Origin: Candidatus Copromonas avistercoris (nom. illeg.)
GTDB lineage: Bacteria; Bacillota; Clostridia; Lachnospirales; Lachnospiraceae
NCBI GenBank assembly: GCA_018713185.1
Contig: DVFQ01000027.1
Coordinates: forward strand, 1-40,542
Reading direction: 5' to 3'
DNA length: 40,542 nt
Each line of letters begins with the position of its first letter. Within the stretch, counting starts at the first letter, position 1. This document shows, one piece after another, positions 1 through 7,275 of this stretch. The translations under genes were made by a program, and so were the position numbers. The notes under the pieces are model-generated. The model saw nothing but the letters and a program-made list of their open reading frames with translations, was not told where the DNA came from and made no database searches.

Positions 1-34
1 AGAATCATAGAAATACGGCAAACGGGAGGTTTAC

Positions 35-733
35 ATGCTGGGAATTATCGGCGCGATGGATATTGAGGTTGAGGCTCTTTATGAACGGATGACGGAGACA
101 GAGGTTCGGACGATCGCTGGGATGGAGTTTCATAAAGGAAAGCTGGAGGGAACGGAAGCGGTGGTTGTGCGTTCTGGAATCGGCAAGGTGAACGCGGGAA
201 TCTGCAGCCAGATTCTGGCGGATTGCTATCATGTGACGGAGATCATCAATACCGGAGTCGCAGGCTCGCTGAAGGCGGAGATTAATATTGGGGATATTGT
301 GCTTTCTTCTACGGCGGTTCAGCATGATGTGGATGCCGGCGTTTTCTCGTATCCGCCGGGAGAGATTCCGGGCTTAGGAATCCGGGAATTTCCGGCAGAT
401 GAAAAGCTTCTGGCATTGGCCAAGGAATGCTGCGAGAGAGTAAACCCGGAGATCCAAGTGTTTACCGGCCGCGTTGCCAGCGGAGACCAGTTTATTGACA
501 GCAAGGAAAAGAAGACGCGGATCCATGATACCTTTGACGCCTGCTGTACGGAAATGGAAGGGGCGGCCATCGCTCAGGCGGCGTGGCTGAACAAGATTCC
601 CTATTTGATCATCCGCTCCATATCCGACAAGGCGGACGACAGCGCGCATATGGATTATGATGTGTTTGAAGCGAAGGCCGCCGCCAATTCCGTGCGGCTC
701 GTCACGGCGATGGCGAAGGCGCTTTCACATTGA
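35..733 (+). CDS. mtnN: 5'-methylthioadenosine/S-adenosylhomocysteine nucleosidase
   Basis: This cytosolic enzyme hydrolyses the glycosidic bond of methylthioadenosine and S-adenosylhomocysteine, releasing adenine. It recycles by-products of methylation and polyamine synthesis and feeds S-ribosylhomocysteine to LuxS-type pathways. The 232 residues match the usual length of the family. It starts with the family opening IIGAMDIEVEAL (acid at about residue 11), has the GVAGSL loop, the MEGAAIA motif with the ribose-binding Glu near residue 175, and RSISDKAD with the catalytic Asp near residue 198. GGGAGG lies 6 bases before the ATG. The promoter and any upstream partner are outside the window. 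A 138-bp gap with its own promoter separates it from the next gene, so they need not be cotranscribed. The identification is close to certain. Confidence 0.96.
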   Translation: MLGIIGAMDIEVEALYERMTETEVRTIAGMEFHKGKLEGTEAVVVRSGIGKVNAGICSQILADCYHVTEIINTGVAGSLKAEINIGDIVLSSTAVQHDVDAGVFSYPPGEIPGLGIREFPADEKLLALAKECCERVNPEIQVFTGRVASGDQFIDSKEKKTRIHDTFDACCTEMEGAAIAQAAWLNKIPYLIIRSISDKADDSAHMDYDVFEAKAAANSVRLVTAMAKALSH

Positions 734-795
734 TTCTTAATGTCCTAAACTCGAATCGGCCCGTTATTTGACGAACGATTTTCGGCTCCTCAATC

Positions 796-824
796 TTCTC
801 AAAATGATTCTAGGTGATTATAAT
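796..824 (+). promoter_or_regulatory. Candidate sigma-A promoter for the 872 gene
   Basis: TTCTCA and a perfect TATAAT are separated by 17 bp, about 48 bp before the start codon at 872. The -35 box matches the consensus at only four of six positions. The -10 box is the strongest in the mtnN-downstream gap. Confidence 0.45.
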
Positions 825-871
825 GAAAACCATCATCTGGAATCATCTGGACGAAGAAAGGGGAGCTTTTT

Positions 872-2014
872 ATGTTGCAATTTTTACAGACGGGAAGAAT
901 GCTGTATGTCCTTGGCGCGATCTGCCTTCTCGGAATTATCAGCAAGCTTGTAACAAGCAGCCTCTACAAAAGATTAATAAAAGAAACGGGAAACATGGCG
1001 TTAACCAAAAACAAAAATTTAAAAGCGCTGAAGCAGAAAACGGAAAATCTGTTCCTTGTGAGCCACGGGATCAGGAATCCGGATTCGTACATAGAAAAAC
1101 AGCTGTATGGATTTCAGTTTCTGCGCCTGTCCTTGGATCATTGGGACAACCTGTCTTTACAAGCGATGATCCTTTGCTTCCTTACGGGAGGCGCCGCCGC
1201 TTTCGGGGCGTATTGGTATCGCTGCGATTCCTATTATATTGTCCTTTATGGTGCGATGGGCGTTCTTTTTGGATTGCTTTTGGTTCTTGTAGATAACGGA
1301 GCCAATGTCGGGTTAAAAAGGCAACAGTTAGCGGATTGTTTGGTGGATTATGTGGAAAACTCTCCGCATTTTTATAAAAATGTGGATAACACAGCGGCAG
1401 ATTACGAAAAAAGAAACAGGGCAGCCGCGGGAGCGCTGATCCCAAGAGGAAGGGAAACCGAGCGCAGGGAAGCGGAACGGCAGCCGCTTAGGGCGGTCAG
1501 CGAACAGGCGGCTGGTGAGGATACGGAGGAGCTTTTGCAGGAGGAAGGGCCCAAAGACAGGGCCGGCCGTTTTTATATAGAGCGCGCGGAGAAAAACGAG
1601 CGTGCCGAGAAAAATGAGCGAACAGAGAAAAACGAGCGCGCCGAGGAAAAGGAGGAAACGGCGGGACAGCCCCGGGAACGGCAGGGAGCAAGGCTGTCCG
1701 TCGTACCGCGAAGAAAGGAACCGGGAAACGATCTTTCCAAAGGAAGGAACCGGGATCAGACGAGGGCGGAGCGGATGGAGGAGCCTGCGGCTTTCGGGAA
1801 AGAGGAGGCTTTGCAGCCGCAGGAGGATGAAATTGCGAAAAGCATTGAATATTTAAGGCAAAGCCTGGAGCAGATTGCGGCCGGAAGAGATTTCGCCCGC
1901 CGGGATGGAGCTGCGAGGCCGCAGGAAAAAGCGCCGTCGGAGCGGGTGAAAAAAGAATGGAGGCAGGAGGATCTGAAGCTTTTAGGGGAATTGCTCCAGG
2001 AATATCTTACATAG
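872..2014 (+). CDS. Membrane protein of unknown function with charged cytosolic tail
   Basis: I do not recognise a named family. The 380-residue product has a hydrophobic segment at about residues 8-27 and two more at about 95-113 and 118-140. A long, highly charged, Glu/Arg-rich and probably disordered tail follows. Within the tail, about residues 237-260 are a hexapeptide repeat (ERAEKN-like, four copies) encoded by 18-bp DNA repeats. The C-terminal 60 residues look helical again (EYLRQSLEQIAAGRDF, LKLLGELLQEYL). The start at 872 is chosen for AAAGGGGAG, 6-7 bases upstream; the longer ORF at 814 in another frame is a shadow. It stands alone between mtnN and pgi. The three membrane segments and the charged tail suggest a scaffold or envelope-associated protein, but the sequence supports no reaction. 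Confidence 0.8.
   Translation: MLQFLQTGRMLYVLGAICLLGIISKLVTSSLYKRLIKETGNMALTKNKNLKALKQKTENLFLVSHGIRNPDSYIEKQLYGFQFLRLSLDHWDNLSLQAMILCFLTGGAAAFGAYWYRCDSYYIVLYGAMGVLFGLLLVLVDNGANVGLKRQQLADCLVDYVENSPHFYKNVDNTAADYEKRNRAAAGALIPRGRETERREAERQPLRAVSEQAAGEDTEELLQEEGPKDRAGRFYIERAEKNERAEKNERTEKNERAEEKEETAGQPRERQGARLSVVPRRKEPGNDLSKGRNRDQTRAERMEEPAAFGKEEALQPQEDEIAKSIEYLRQSLEQIAAGRDFARRDGAARPQEKAPSERVKKEWRQEDLKLLGELLQEYLT
1580..1651 (+). repeat. 18-bp in-frame tandem repeat, four copies
   Basis: Four imperfect 18-bp units encode ERAEKN, ERAEKN, ERTEKN and ERAEEK. Because 18 is a multiple of three, copy changes would keep the reading frame. The units differ mostly at third positions, so the array is not freshly expanded. 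Confidence 0.8.
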
Positions 2015-2020
2015 AAGGTA

Positions 2021-2082
2021 AGACGTAGGCAACGAGACGGAAAGGAACGGAGCCAGCGAGACGGAAGGGACGAAGTCAGCGG
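2021..2082 (+). repeat. Imperfect 24-bp tandem repeat, two copies plus a partial
   Basis: Two 24-bp units beginning AGACGGAA lie at 2035-2058 and 2059-2082, preceded by a degenerate shorter copy from 2021 (AGACGTAGGCAACG). The array sits just after the stop codon at 2014 and before the pgi promoter. It is purine-rich and has no convincing reading frame or hairpin. Confidence 0.65.
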
Positions 2083-2129
2083 GGCAGGAGAGGAAGAGCA
2101 GGCAAAGCAGAAAGGACGAAAACAGAGCA

Positions 2130-2147
2130 TTGTCAAATCCTTGACAA
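2130..2147. promoter_or_regulatory. Rex-like operator, TTGTCAA-N4-TTGACAA
   Basis: The 7-4-7 inverted repeat is perfect and covers the -35 box and the start of the spacer of the pgi promoter, where a bound repressor would block RNA polymerase. The redox repressor Rex binds 7-4-7 sites of the form TTGTtAA-N4-TTaACAA in clostridia and TTGTgAA-N4-TTcACAA in Bacillus and Streptomyces, as I recall them. This site differs only at the symmetric fifth position. Binding by Rex is inference; the palindrome is seen directly. Confidence 0.55.
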
Positions 2148-2158
2148 AGTGCTATAAT
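2130..2158 (+). promoter_or_regulatory. pgi promoter, TTGTCA-17-TATAAT
   Basis: TTGTCA at 2130-2135 and TATAAT at 2153-2158 are exactly 17 bp apart. The start codon of pgi lies 110 bp downstream, giving a leader of roughly 100 nt. A perfect TTGACA at 2141 is only 6 bp from the -10 box and cannot be the -35; it is the right half of the inverted repeat listed separately. Confidence 0.75.
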
Positions 2159-2268
2159 ATGAAGACAGGAAGCAGTTGGGGAGATTTCAAGAAACAAACC
2201 GGCTGCCGCCGTAAAAGATTGCTGTTGTAAAAGAATGATATGGTTACGCAGGAGAAGGAGAACAGATC

Positions 2269-3618
2269 ATGGGAAATGAAATCGTATTTGATTATTCAAA
2301 AGCGTCTGGTTTTATCCGGGAAGAGGAAATAAAAAATATGAAGGGCGCGGTTTTAGGCGCAAAGGACGTCCTGTTGGGAAAAACCGGAGCGGGGAATGAT
2401 TTCCTTGGATGGATCGATCTTCCGGTGGATTATGATAAGGAAGAATTTGCAAGGATCAAGCAGGCGGCGGAAAAGATCAAGCAGGATTCGGATGTACTTT
2501 TAGTGATTGGAATCGGCGGCTCTTATCTGGGAGCCCGTGCGGCCATCGAGTTTCTGTCGCACAGCTTTTACAATGTGCTTCCGAAGGGCGCCAGAAAAAC
2601 GCCGGAAATTTATTTTGTAGGAAACAGCATCAGCAGCAAATATATCAAAGATCTCCAGGATGTTTTGGAGGGCAAGGATTTTTCCATCAATATTATTTCC
2701 AAGTCCGGCACGACAACGGAGCCGGCCATCGCATTCCGTGTGTTCAAGGAAATGCTGATCAGCAAGTATGGCAGGGAAGAGGCCAATAAGAGGATCTATG
2801 CAACCACGGATAAGGCGAAGGGAGCGCTTAAAAATCTGGCCAATGAAGAGGGCTATGAGTCCTTTGTGGTGCCGGATGATGTAGGAGGACGGTTCTCCGT
2901 TCTGACGGCCGTAGGACTTCTGCCGATCGCGGTAAGCGGAGCGGACATCGACCGGCTGATGGAGGGCGCTGCGGCGGCCAGAAAGCAGGCGCTGGAAGCG
3001 GAATATGAGAAGAATCCCGCGCTTATGTATGCGGCGGTGCGCAATATTCTGTTAAGAAAGGGAAAACAGATCGAGATCGTGGCTAATTATGAGCCCAGCC
3101 TCCATTATGTTTCCGAGTGGTGGAAGCAGCTTTATGGTGAAAGCGAGGGCAAGGACCAGAAAGGAATTTTCCCGGCGGCTGTGGATCTGACGACGGATCT
3201 GCATTCCATGGGCCAGTTCATCCAGGACGGCGCGCGGATTTTGTTTGAAACGGTTCTGAATGTGGAGGAATCGGCTGCGGAGATTGTTCTGCAGAAGGAA
3301 GAGAAGGACACGGACGGAATGAATTATCTGGCCGGACAGACCGTAGACTTTGTAAATAAGAGCGCGATGAACGGAACGGTTCTGGCGCATACCGACGGAA
3401 ATGTTCCGAACCTGATGGTACACATTCCGCGTCAGGATGAATACAGCTTAGGCCAGCTTTTCTATTTCTTTGAGTTTGCCTGCGGCATCAGCGGATATCT
3501 GCTGGGAGTGAATCCTTTTAATCAGCCGGGCGTGGAAAGCTACAAGAAAAATATGTTCGCGCTGTTAGGAAAGCCGGGATATGAGGAAGCGAGAGAAGCG
3601 CTTTTAAAACGGCTGTAA
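2269..3618 (+). CDS. pgi: Glucose-6-phosphate isomerase
   Basis: This enzyme interconverts glucose 6-phosphate and fructose 6-phosphate in the cytosol, the second step of glycolysis. The 449 residues match the short bacterial form. Visible signatures are [12 protein letters not shown] near residue 80, the sugar-phosphate loop [14 protein letters not shown] near 146, YGESEGK near 288, LHSMGQF near 307, and the C-terminal [13 protein letters not shown] with the conserved Lys. GGAGAAGGAG precedes the ATG. It is monocistronic by context: its own promoter lies upstream and a strong hairpin follows at 3647. The Rex-like palindrome over the promoter suggests control by NADH/NAD+ balance, which would be an inference. 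It supplies fructose 6-phosphate to the PPi-dependent phosphofructokinase encoded at 36.7 kb. Confidence 0.97.
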   Translation: MGNEIVFDYSKASGFIREEEIKNMKGAVLGAKDVLLGKTGAGNDFLGWIDLPVDYDKEEFARIKQAAEKIKQDSDVLLVIGIGGSYLGARAAIEFLSHSFYNVLPKGARKTPEIYFVGNSISSKYIKDLQDVLEGKDFSINIISKSGTTTEPAIAFRVFKEMLISKYGREEANKRIYATTDKAKGALKNLANEEGYESFVVPDDVGGRFSVLTAVGLLPIAVSGADIDRLMEGAAAARKQALEAEYEKNPALMYAAVRNILLRKGKQIEIVANYEPSLHYVSEWWKQLYGESEGKDQKGIFPAAVDLTTDLHSMGQFIQDGARILFETVLNVEESAAEIVLQKEEKDTDGMNYLAGQTVDFVNKSAMNGTVLAHTDGNVPNLMVHIPRQDEYSLGQLFYFFEFACGISGYLLGVNPFNQPGVESYKKNMFALLGKPGYEEAREALLKRL

Positions 3619-3646
3619 ATTGATCATGTAAATGGAAAACAAAAAC

Positions 3647-3690
3647 GGGCAGGTTCGTTTCCAATCGGAAGCGGATCTGCCCATTCTTTA
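3647..3690. terminator. Bidirectional terminator between pgi and the 3688 gene
   Basis: A 16-bp imperfect stem beginning GGGCAG and ending CTGCCC closes on the loop AATC. T-rich sequence follows on the plus strand (ATTCTTTATT). On the minus strand GTTTTTGTTTT follows, which is the better terminator side. It separates two convergent genes. Confidence 0.75.
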
Positions 3691-3954
3691 TTCTTCGATC
3701 ACTTGAATCTCCAAATAATCAAAATCGATGGATTCGATAAAACAGTCGCTGGTAAACCGGGTTTTATCATGGAGCTGAAAATCTTTGATGTTGGAATCCA
3801 GCCAGATCGGGCGGCCAAGATCAAATTCATGGCAGATTTCATCCAGCGCCTGGAATACCATAGCGGTTCTTGACATGGAGTAATCGGCATTGCATGCGAC
3901 CATGTCTTTGATCAGATGATTGTCTTTCCATAATTTGCCCCACATTCTGAACAT
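3688..3954 (-). CDS. Small conserved-looking protein of unknown function
   Basis: The 88-residue product is soluble and acidic, with no signal peptide or membrane segment. Its N-terminal third (MFRMWGKLWKDNHLIKDMV) looks helical. The rest is mixed, with DSNIKDFQLHDKTRF and a very acidic end, FDYLEIQVIEE. I do not recognise a domain. The start is set at 3954 rather than the ORF-track start at 3996, because GGGAGG lies 6 bases before this ATG and the extra 14 residues have no binding site. A clear promoter sits 64-92 bp upstream. The gene converges on pgi across a shared terminator. Evidence that it is real: a good promoter, binding site and terminator, and ordinary amino-acid composition. Confidence 0.75.
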   Translation of the reverse strand: MFRMWGKLWKDNHLIKDMVACNADYSMSRTAMVFQALDEICHEFDLGRPIWLDSNIKDFQLHDKTRFTSDCFIESIDFDYLEIQVIEE

Positions 3955-4017
3955 TGTTTTCCTCCCGATACGGTTGAATTGTCCGGCGCTTTGCATCGTT
4001 CAGAGCCCGGCAGCTTC

Positions 4018-4046
4018 AGTATAATCGATTTTCTCCGGCAAGTAAA
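4018..4046 (-). promoter_or_regulatory. Promoter for the 3688-3954 gene, TTTACT-17-TATACT
   Basis: Reading the minus strand, TTTACT and TATACT are separated by exactly 17 bp and lie about 64 bp before the chosen start at 3954. This supports the shorter start and the reality of the small gene. Confidence 0.65.
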
Positions 4047-4080
4047 GGGAAGAATCGGCGCTTCGGGAAGGAAAGAATCG

Positions 4081-4119
4081 GCGTTTCGGGAATGCGTTTC
4101 GGGAATGCGTTTCGGGAGT
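4081..4119 (+). repeat. 13-bp tandem repeat, three copies
   Basis: The unit GCGTTTCGGGAAT is present at 4081-4093 and 4094-4106, with GCGTTTCGGGAGT at 4107-4119. Related fragments AAGAATCGGCG(C/T)TTCGGGA flank it at about 4050 and 4075, and another AAGAATCGG copy lies near 4125. The array fills the gap between two divergent genes, upstream of the 4251 gene. No reading frame or binding-site consensus is evident. Confidence 0.8.
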
Positions 4120-4250
4120 GGGAAAAGAATCGGTGTTTTGGAAATACAATGATCTGTATTCTGCAATTCTCCCCTTGTGCGCACGGAAAATCTGTAGTAA
4201 TCTATAGTATAAAGATAACGATGATTTCACTTAAGCCAGGAGGACAAAAG

Positions 4251-5354
4251 ATGGCACAGCCAATGTTGGATTATGCTGCCTTTTTTGCCGATGCGAAGCA
4301 GGCAGTGGGAGAGCTGGAGCAGCTTAGGGCTCAGGAGAAACAGCTGGAGGGCCGGAAAAAGCAGCTGGAAGCCGCCTTAAAGAACAAGCAGAAGCTGATG
4401 ATGGACATGGTGAATCAGACGGTGAAAAGCCGGAAGGCGGAAGTTACAAAAAGCTATGATGAAGAATTGGCGAAAACCCAGGAACAGTTAAAAAAGGTGC
4501 GTACGAAACGGGAAAAGGCCAAGAATCAGGGAATAAAGGAGCGGATCGCGGAGGATACGAAAAGCCTCAGCAAAGAAAATGAGGATTTAAAAGAGTCTAT
4601 GAAGACTTTGTTCCGGAACAATCATGTCCCGGGTTTTTGCCGGGGGAGTTTTTACTATGCCCTTTATTTTGCTGGGAGCGTAAAGGAAGCAGGGATTTTA
4701 TTTCTTACGGTGTTGGTTTGTTTCCTTCTTGTTCCATGCGGGATTTATTTCCTGCTCCCGAACGGACAAGCCTGGCATCTGGTTTTGATCTATGTGGCGG
4801 CGGTTCTGATTTTCGGCGGGCTTTACGTAGCTGTTGGAAACCGGACAAAAATGCGCCATCCAGAGACGCTTCAGAAGGGCCGGGAGCTTCATGATCAGAT
4901 CCGGGCAAACCGAAGGCAGATTAAAAAAATCAGCCGGGCGATCCGGAGGGATAAGGATGAGGCGCTTTATAATCTGCAGAAATTTGATGATGAGCTGGCT
5001 CAGCTGCAGCAGGATTTGGATCAGACGAACCGAAAGAAAAAAGAGGCTCTGAATACGTTTGAAACCGTTACGCAGACGATCATCACGGATGAAATTTCCG
5101 GAAGCTTTAAGGCAGAGCTGGATCAAATGGAAGCAGACCTTACCGGGATTTCTGATAAGCTGCGGGATACCGGCGCCCGCTTGAAAGAAAAGAACCTTTT
5201 TGTAACGGACGCGTATGGAAGCTATATAGGCCGGGAGTTTTTGACGACGGAACGGCTAGAGGCACTGGAGACGTTGATCCGGACCGGCGAGGCGGCGAGT
5301 ATTACGGAGGCGGTTTCCCGCTATAAGGCGAAAAACATCAAGCCGGCGGAATAA
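4251..5354 (+). CDS. Coiled-coil membrane protein of unknown function
   Basis: The 367-residue product has a long N-terminal coiled coil (about residues 15-115, rich in Glu, Lys, Gln and Leu). Two adjacent membrane segments follow at about 147-170 and 175-197, then a second coiled coil (about 205-315) and a soluble tail ending in FLTTERLEALETLIRTGEAASITEAVSRYK. Both coiled coils would face the cytosol if the two helices form a hairpin. The ORF track extends the frame to 4092, but CAGGAGG before the ATG at 4251 fixes the start and the added 53 residues look like read-through of the repeat region. The 41-bp gap to the secreted peptidase gene, with the terminator only after that gene, suggests one operon. 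I see no catalytic motif; a structural or mechanosensing envelope role is only a guess. Confidence 0.85.
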   Translation: MAQPMLDYAAFFADAKQAVGELEQLRAQEKQLEGRKKQLEAALKNKQKLMMDMVNQTVKSRKAEVTKSYDEELAKTQEQLKKVRTKREKAKNQGIKERIAEDTKSLSKENEDLKESMKTLFRNNHVPGFCRGSFYYALYFAGSVKEAGILFLTVLVCFLLVPCGIYFLLPNGQAWHLVLIYVAAVLIFGGLYVAVGNRTKMRHPETLQKGRELHDQIRANRRQIKKISRAIRRDKDEALYNLQKFDDELAQLQQDLDQTNRKKKEALNTFETVTQTIITDEISGSFKAELDQMEADLTGISDKLRDTGARLKEKNLFVTDAYGSYIGREFLTTERLEALETLIRTGEAASITEAVSRYKAKNIKPAE

Positions 5355-5395
5355 AATAGCGGGACCGAATGATAAAAACAGGGAGGAAAAGACGA

Positions 5396-6403
5396 ATGAA
5401 AAAGCAGCTTGCGAAAATTGCGGTTCTTTCCGCGGTGTTCTGCAGTGTGTCGGCAGTGACGGCATTTGCAGGGGTTTGGAAAATGGATCATGTAGGGCGG
5501 TGGTATCAGAATGACGACGGCACTTATCCGAAGAACGGATGGGCCTGGATCGACAGCGACGGAGACGGAGCGTCGGAATGCTTTTATTTTGACGAAAACG
5601 GCTATGTTCTGACGGATACGACGACGCCGGACGGATGCCAGGTAAACGGGATTGGAGCTTGGGTGCAGGACGGTATCGTTCAAACCAGGAACGGCGGAGG
5701 AAGCCAGAGCTATGGCCCCGGCGGTTCGGGAGATTCCGGGTCGTATAGCTATGGGGATGACCAGGATTCCTATTCCTACGGGTATGACGATGATTTTTAT
5801 AGCTGGCTTTTCGGGTATGAGTATGATCCGGAATGGTATTTGCATGATGAGACGCTTTCCGAAGGGGATAAAGCATATTACCATTATGAGGCCAATTACT
5901 ATAACTGGGACGGAAAGTCCATGGAAACTTATGACAAGGTAAACGAACAGTACAACCGAATCGCCGCGAATCCTTCGGCGGAGACGGCTGCTCAGGAAAT
6001 GGTCTGGGTGGAGATTCCGGTATGGCGGCTGGTAAACGGCCAGAAAGTTCCGGATACGGACCGGGTTCAGGTTATGAGCTCGATTGCGGATGAGGTGAAA
6101 GCGATTTTCACGGAGATTTATAATGGGCCGGAGCAGTTCCCCATCAACAGTATCGGCGGATACTCCTGGCGGAGCAATGGGCTGAATAGCTACCACAGTT
6201 CCGGACTGGCAATTGACATTAATCCGGACCAGAATCCGCAGGTGCGGTCAGATGGAACCGTTTTAGTTGGAAGCAAATGGGAGCCGGGCGTGAATCCGTA
6301 TTCCATCAGCCAGGACAGCGACGTTTTAAAAGCGTTCGGCAAATATGGCTGGACATGGGGAGCGGCGTTTACGACGAAGGACTATATGCATTTTGAGTAT
6401 TAA
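5396..6403 (+). CDS. Secreted M15-family peptidoglycan peptidase with wall-binding module
   Basis: Predicted to cleave peptide bonds in the cell-wall stem peptide or cross-bridge outside the cell. The 335-residue product has a signal peptide (MKKQLAKIAVLSAV...AFAG). Next comes a choline-binding-like wall module at about 27-98 (GRWYQNDDGTYPKNGWAWI, FYFDENGY, TTTPDG). A Gly/Ser/Tyr/Asp-rich linker runs from about 100 to 145. The C-terminal M15 domain has zinc ligands His267 and Asp274 in HSSGLAIDIN and His332 in DYMHFEY. Asp329 occupies the catalytic acid place, as in the CwlK/Ply500-type branch. The start at 5396 is preferred over 5369 because GGGAGG lies 9 bases upstream. It shares its TTTPDG...VQTR ending motif with the GLUG protein at 18647, so both may bind the same wall ligand. 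Confidence 0.9.
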   Translation: MKKQLAKIAVLSAVFCSVSAVTAFAGVWKMDHVGRWYQNDDGTYPKNGWAWIDSDGDGASECFYFDENGYVLTDTTTPDGCQVNGIGAWVQDGIVQTRNGGGSQSYGPGGSGDSGSYSYGDDQDSYSYGYDDDFYSWLFGYEYDPEWYLHDETLSEGDKAYYHYEANYYNWDGKSMETYDKVNEQYNRIAANPSAETAAQEMVWVEIPVWRLVNGQKVPDTDRVQVMSSIADEVKAIFTEIYNGPEQFPINSIGGYSWRSNGLNSYHSSGLAIDINPDQNPQVRSDGTVLVGSKWEPGVNPYSISQDSDVLKAFGKYGWTWGAAFTTKDYMHFEY

Positions 6404-6425
6404 AGTTTAAAAAGTTAGGAGAAAG

Positions 6426-6480
6426 AAGAGAGCGGTTGGCGCCAGTGGTGATCTTGGCGGCGCATACCGCTCTCTTTTTA
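6426..6480 (+). terminator. Rho-independent terminator after the M15 peptidase gene
   Basis: AAGAGAGCGGT and ACCGCTCTCTT form a perfect 11-bp outer stem around a GC-rich inner loop that can itself fold, followed by TTTTTA. It ends the 4251-6403 transcript. Confidence 0.85.
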
Positions 6481-6512
6481 TGAGGGTAAAATAGCGAATT
6501 GATTTTCCCCAT

Positions 6513-6542
6513 GTATAATCCCCGCGCGGCCTGCCTATAATA
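6513..6542 (+). promoter_or_regulatory. Candidate forespore (sigma-G-like) promoter for yyaC
   Basis: GTATA and TATAATA are separated by 18 bp, about 31 bp before the start codon. The sigma-G consensus as I recall it is GHATR-N18-CATHHTA, so only the first base of the -10 element deviates. The -10 also reads as a sigma-A TATAAT, but no acceptable TTGACA-like box lies 16-18 bp upstream. The assignment fits a sporulation gene but is inference. Confidence 0.35.
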
Positions 6543-6572
6543 GAACCAGAAAATTGGGAACGGGGCGAAAGA

Positions 6573-7175
6573 ATGAGGGCTGCGGGAAGAGACATTTATT
6601 ATTATGATACGGTGGCGGATTTTGAAGCGGAGAAATTTGCGGGACGCCTCCTGCTTTTGCTGATGGAGGAGCTGCGGGCGAAAAGAAAATCGGAAATCGT
6701 ATTTTTATGTATCGGGACGGACCGGTCGACGGGCGACAGCCTGGGGCCTTTGATTGGATATAAGTTAAAGGAAAAAGGCATACGGAATGCCAGGATCATG
6801 GGGACATTGGATCATCCGGTCCATGCGATGAATCTGGAGACATGCATGGAGCGTCTCCTGACAAGCTTTCCCAACGCTCTCGTGGTGGCGGTGGACGCTT
6901 CCGTGGGCAATGCGGAGCATGTGGGCTTTATAACCCTTGGACGCGGGCCCCTAAAGCCGGGCCTGGGGGTAAAAAAGGAGCTGGAGGCGGTAGGGGATAT
7001 TTTTATTACCGGGATCGTTGGCTCCTCCAGGAGCGGAGATCCGCTGATGCTGCAGAGCATCCGGCTTTCCATCGTCATGCGTCTGGCGGATTGTATCAGC
7101 CGGAGCATTTGTCTTGGCATGAATGTGCTGGAGAGACGTGTCGAAAACTTTTGGCGGGAACCGGCCCCATTTTGA
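6573..7175 (+). CDS. yyaC: YyaC-family putative spore protease-related protein
   Basis: The 200-residue protein belongs to the YyaC (DUF1256) family, which is restricted to endospore formers and has a fold related to the germination protease GPR and to hydrogenase maturation peptidases. Signatures seen are IVFLCIGTDRSTGDSLGPLIGYKL near residues 44-66, GTLDHPVHAMNLE near 78-90, VVAVDASVG near 105-113, and the GIVGSSRSGDPLMLQSIRLSIVM stretch near 149-171. No signal peptide is present. The biochemical activity of the family is not settled, so protease is a family label rather than a demonstrated reaction. It follows a terminator and has its own candidate promoter. It supports the view that the host sporulates. 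Confidence 0.88.
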   Translation: MRAAGRDIYYYDTVADFEAEKFAGRLLLLLMEELRAKRKSEIVFLCIGTDRSTGDSLGPLIGYKLKEKGIRNARIMGTLDHPVHAMNLETCMERLLTSFPNALVVAVDASVGNAEHVGFITLGRGPLKPGLGVKKELEAVGDIFITGIVGSSRSGDPLMLQSIRLSIVMRLADCISRSICLGMNVLERRVENFWREPAPF

Positions 7176-7275
7176 CAGGTTTTGCAGACATGCTGTGCTA
7201 TACTTTCGCAGAAATAGGAAGGGGATTTGCTGTCCGCCTTCCGGACTGCGGAAATTATATAGCGAGGTGAGAAGC

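Noticed and set aside
814-1296. 160-aa plus-strand ORF overlapping the 872 gene
   Set aside because: It lies in another frame of the 872 gene, ends in frame-shadow composition (Arg/Cys-rich) and has no binding site.
2141-2158. TTGACA next to TATAAT as the pgi promoter
   Set aside because: The spacer would be only 6 bp. The correct -35 is TTGTCA at 2130, and the TTGACA belongs to the inverted repeat.
4092-4250. Extended N-terminus of the coiled-coil protein
   Set aside because: The added residues read through the 13-bp repeat region and lack a binding site, while AGGAGG precedes the ATG at 4251.
5321-6196. 291-aa minus-strand ORF opposite the M15 peptidase
   Set aside because: It is the antisense shadow of a gene with clear signal peptide and catalytic motifs. 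Long antisense ORFs are frequent throughout this window.
7123-7275. Extended N-terminus of the LysM protein
   Set aside because: The extension overlaps the end of yyaC in another frame. The ATG at 7276 has an acceptable binding site.
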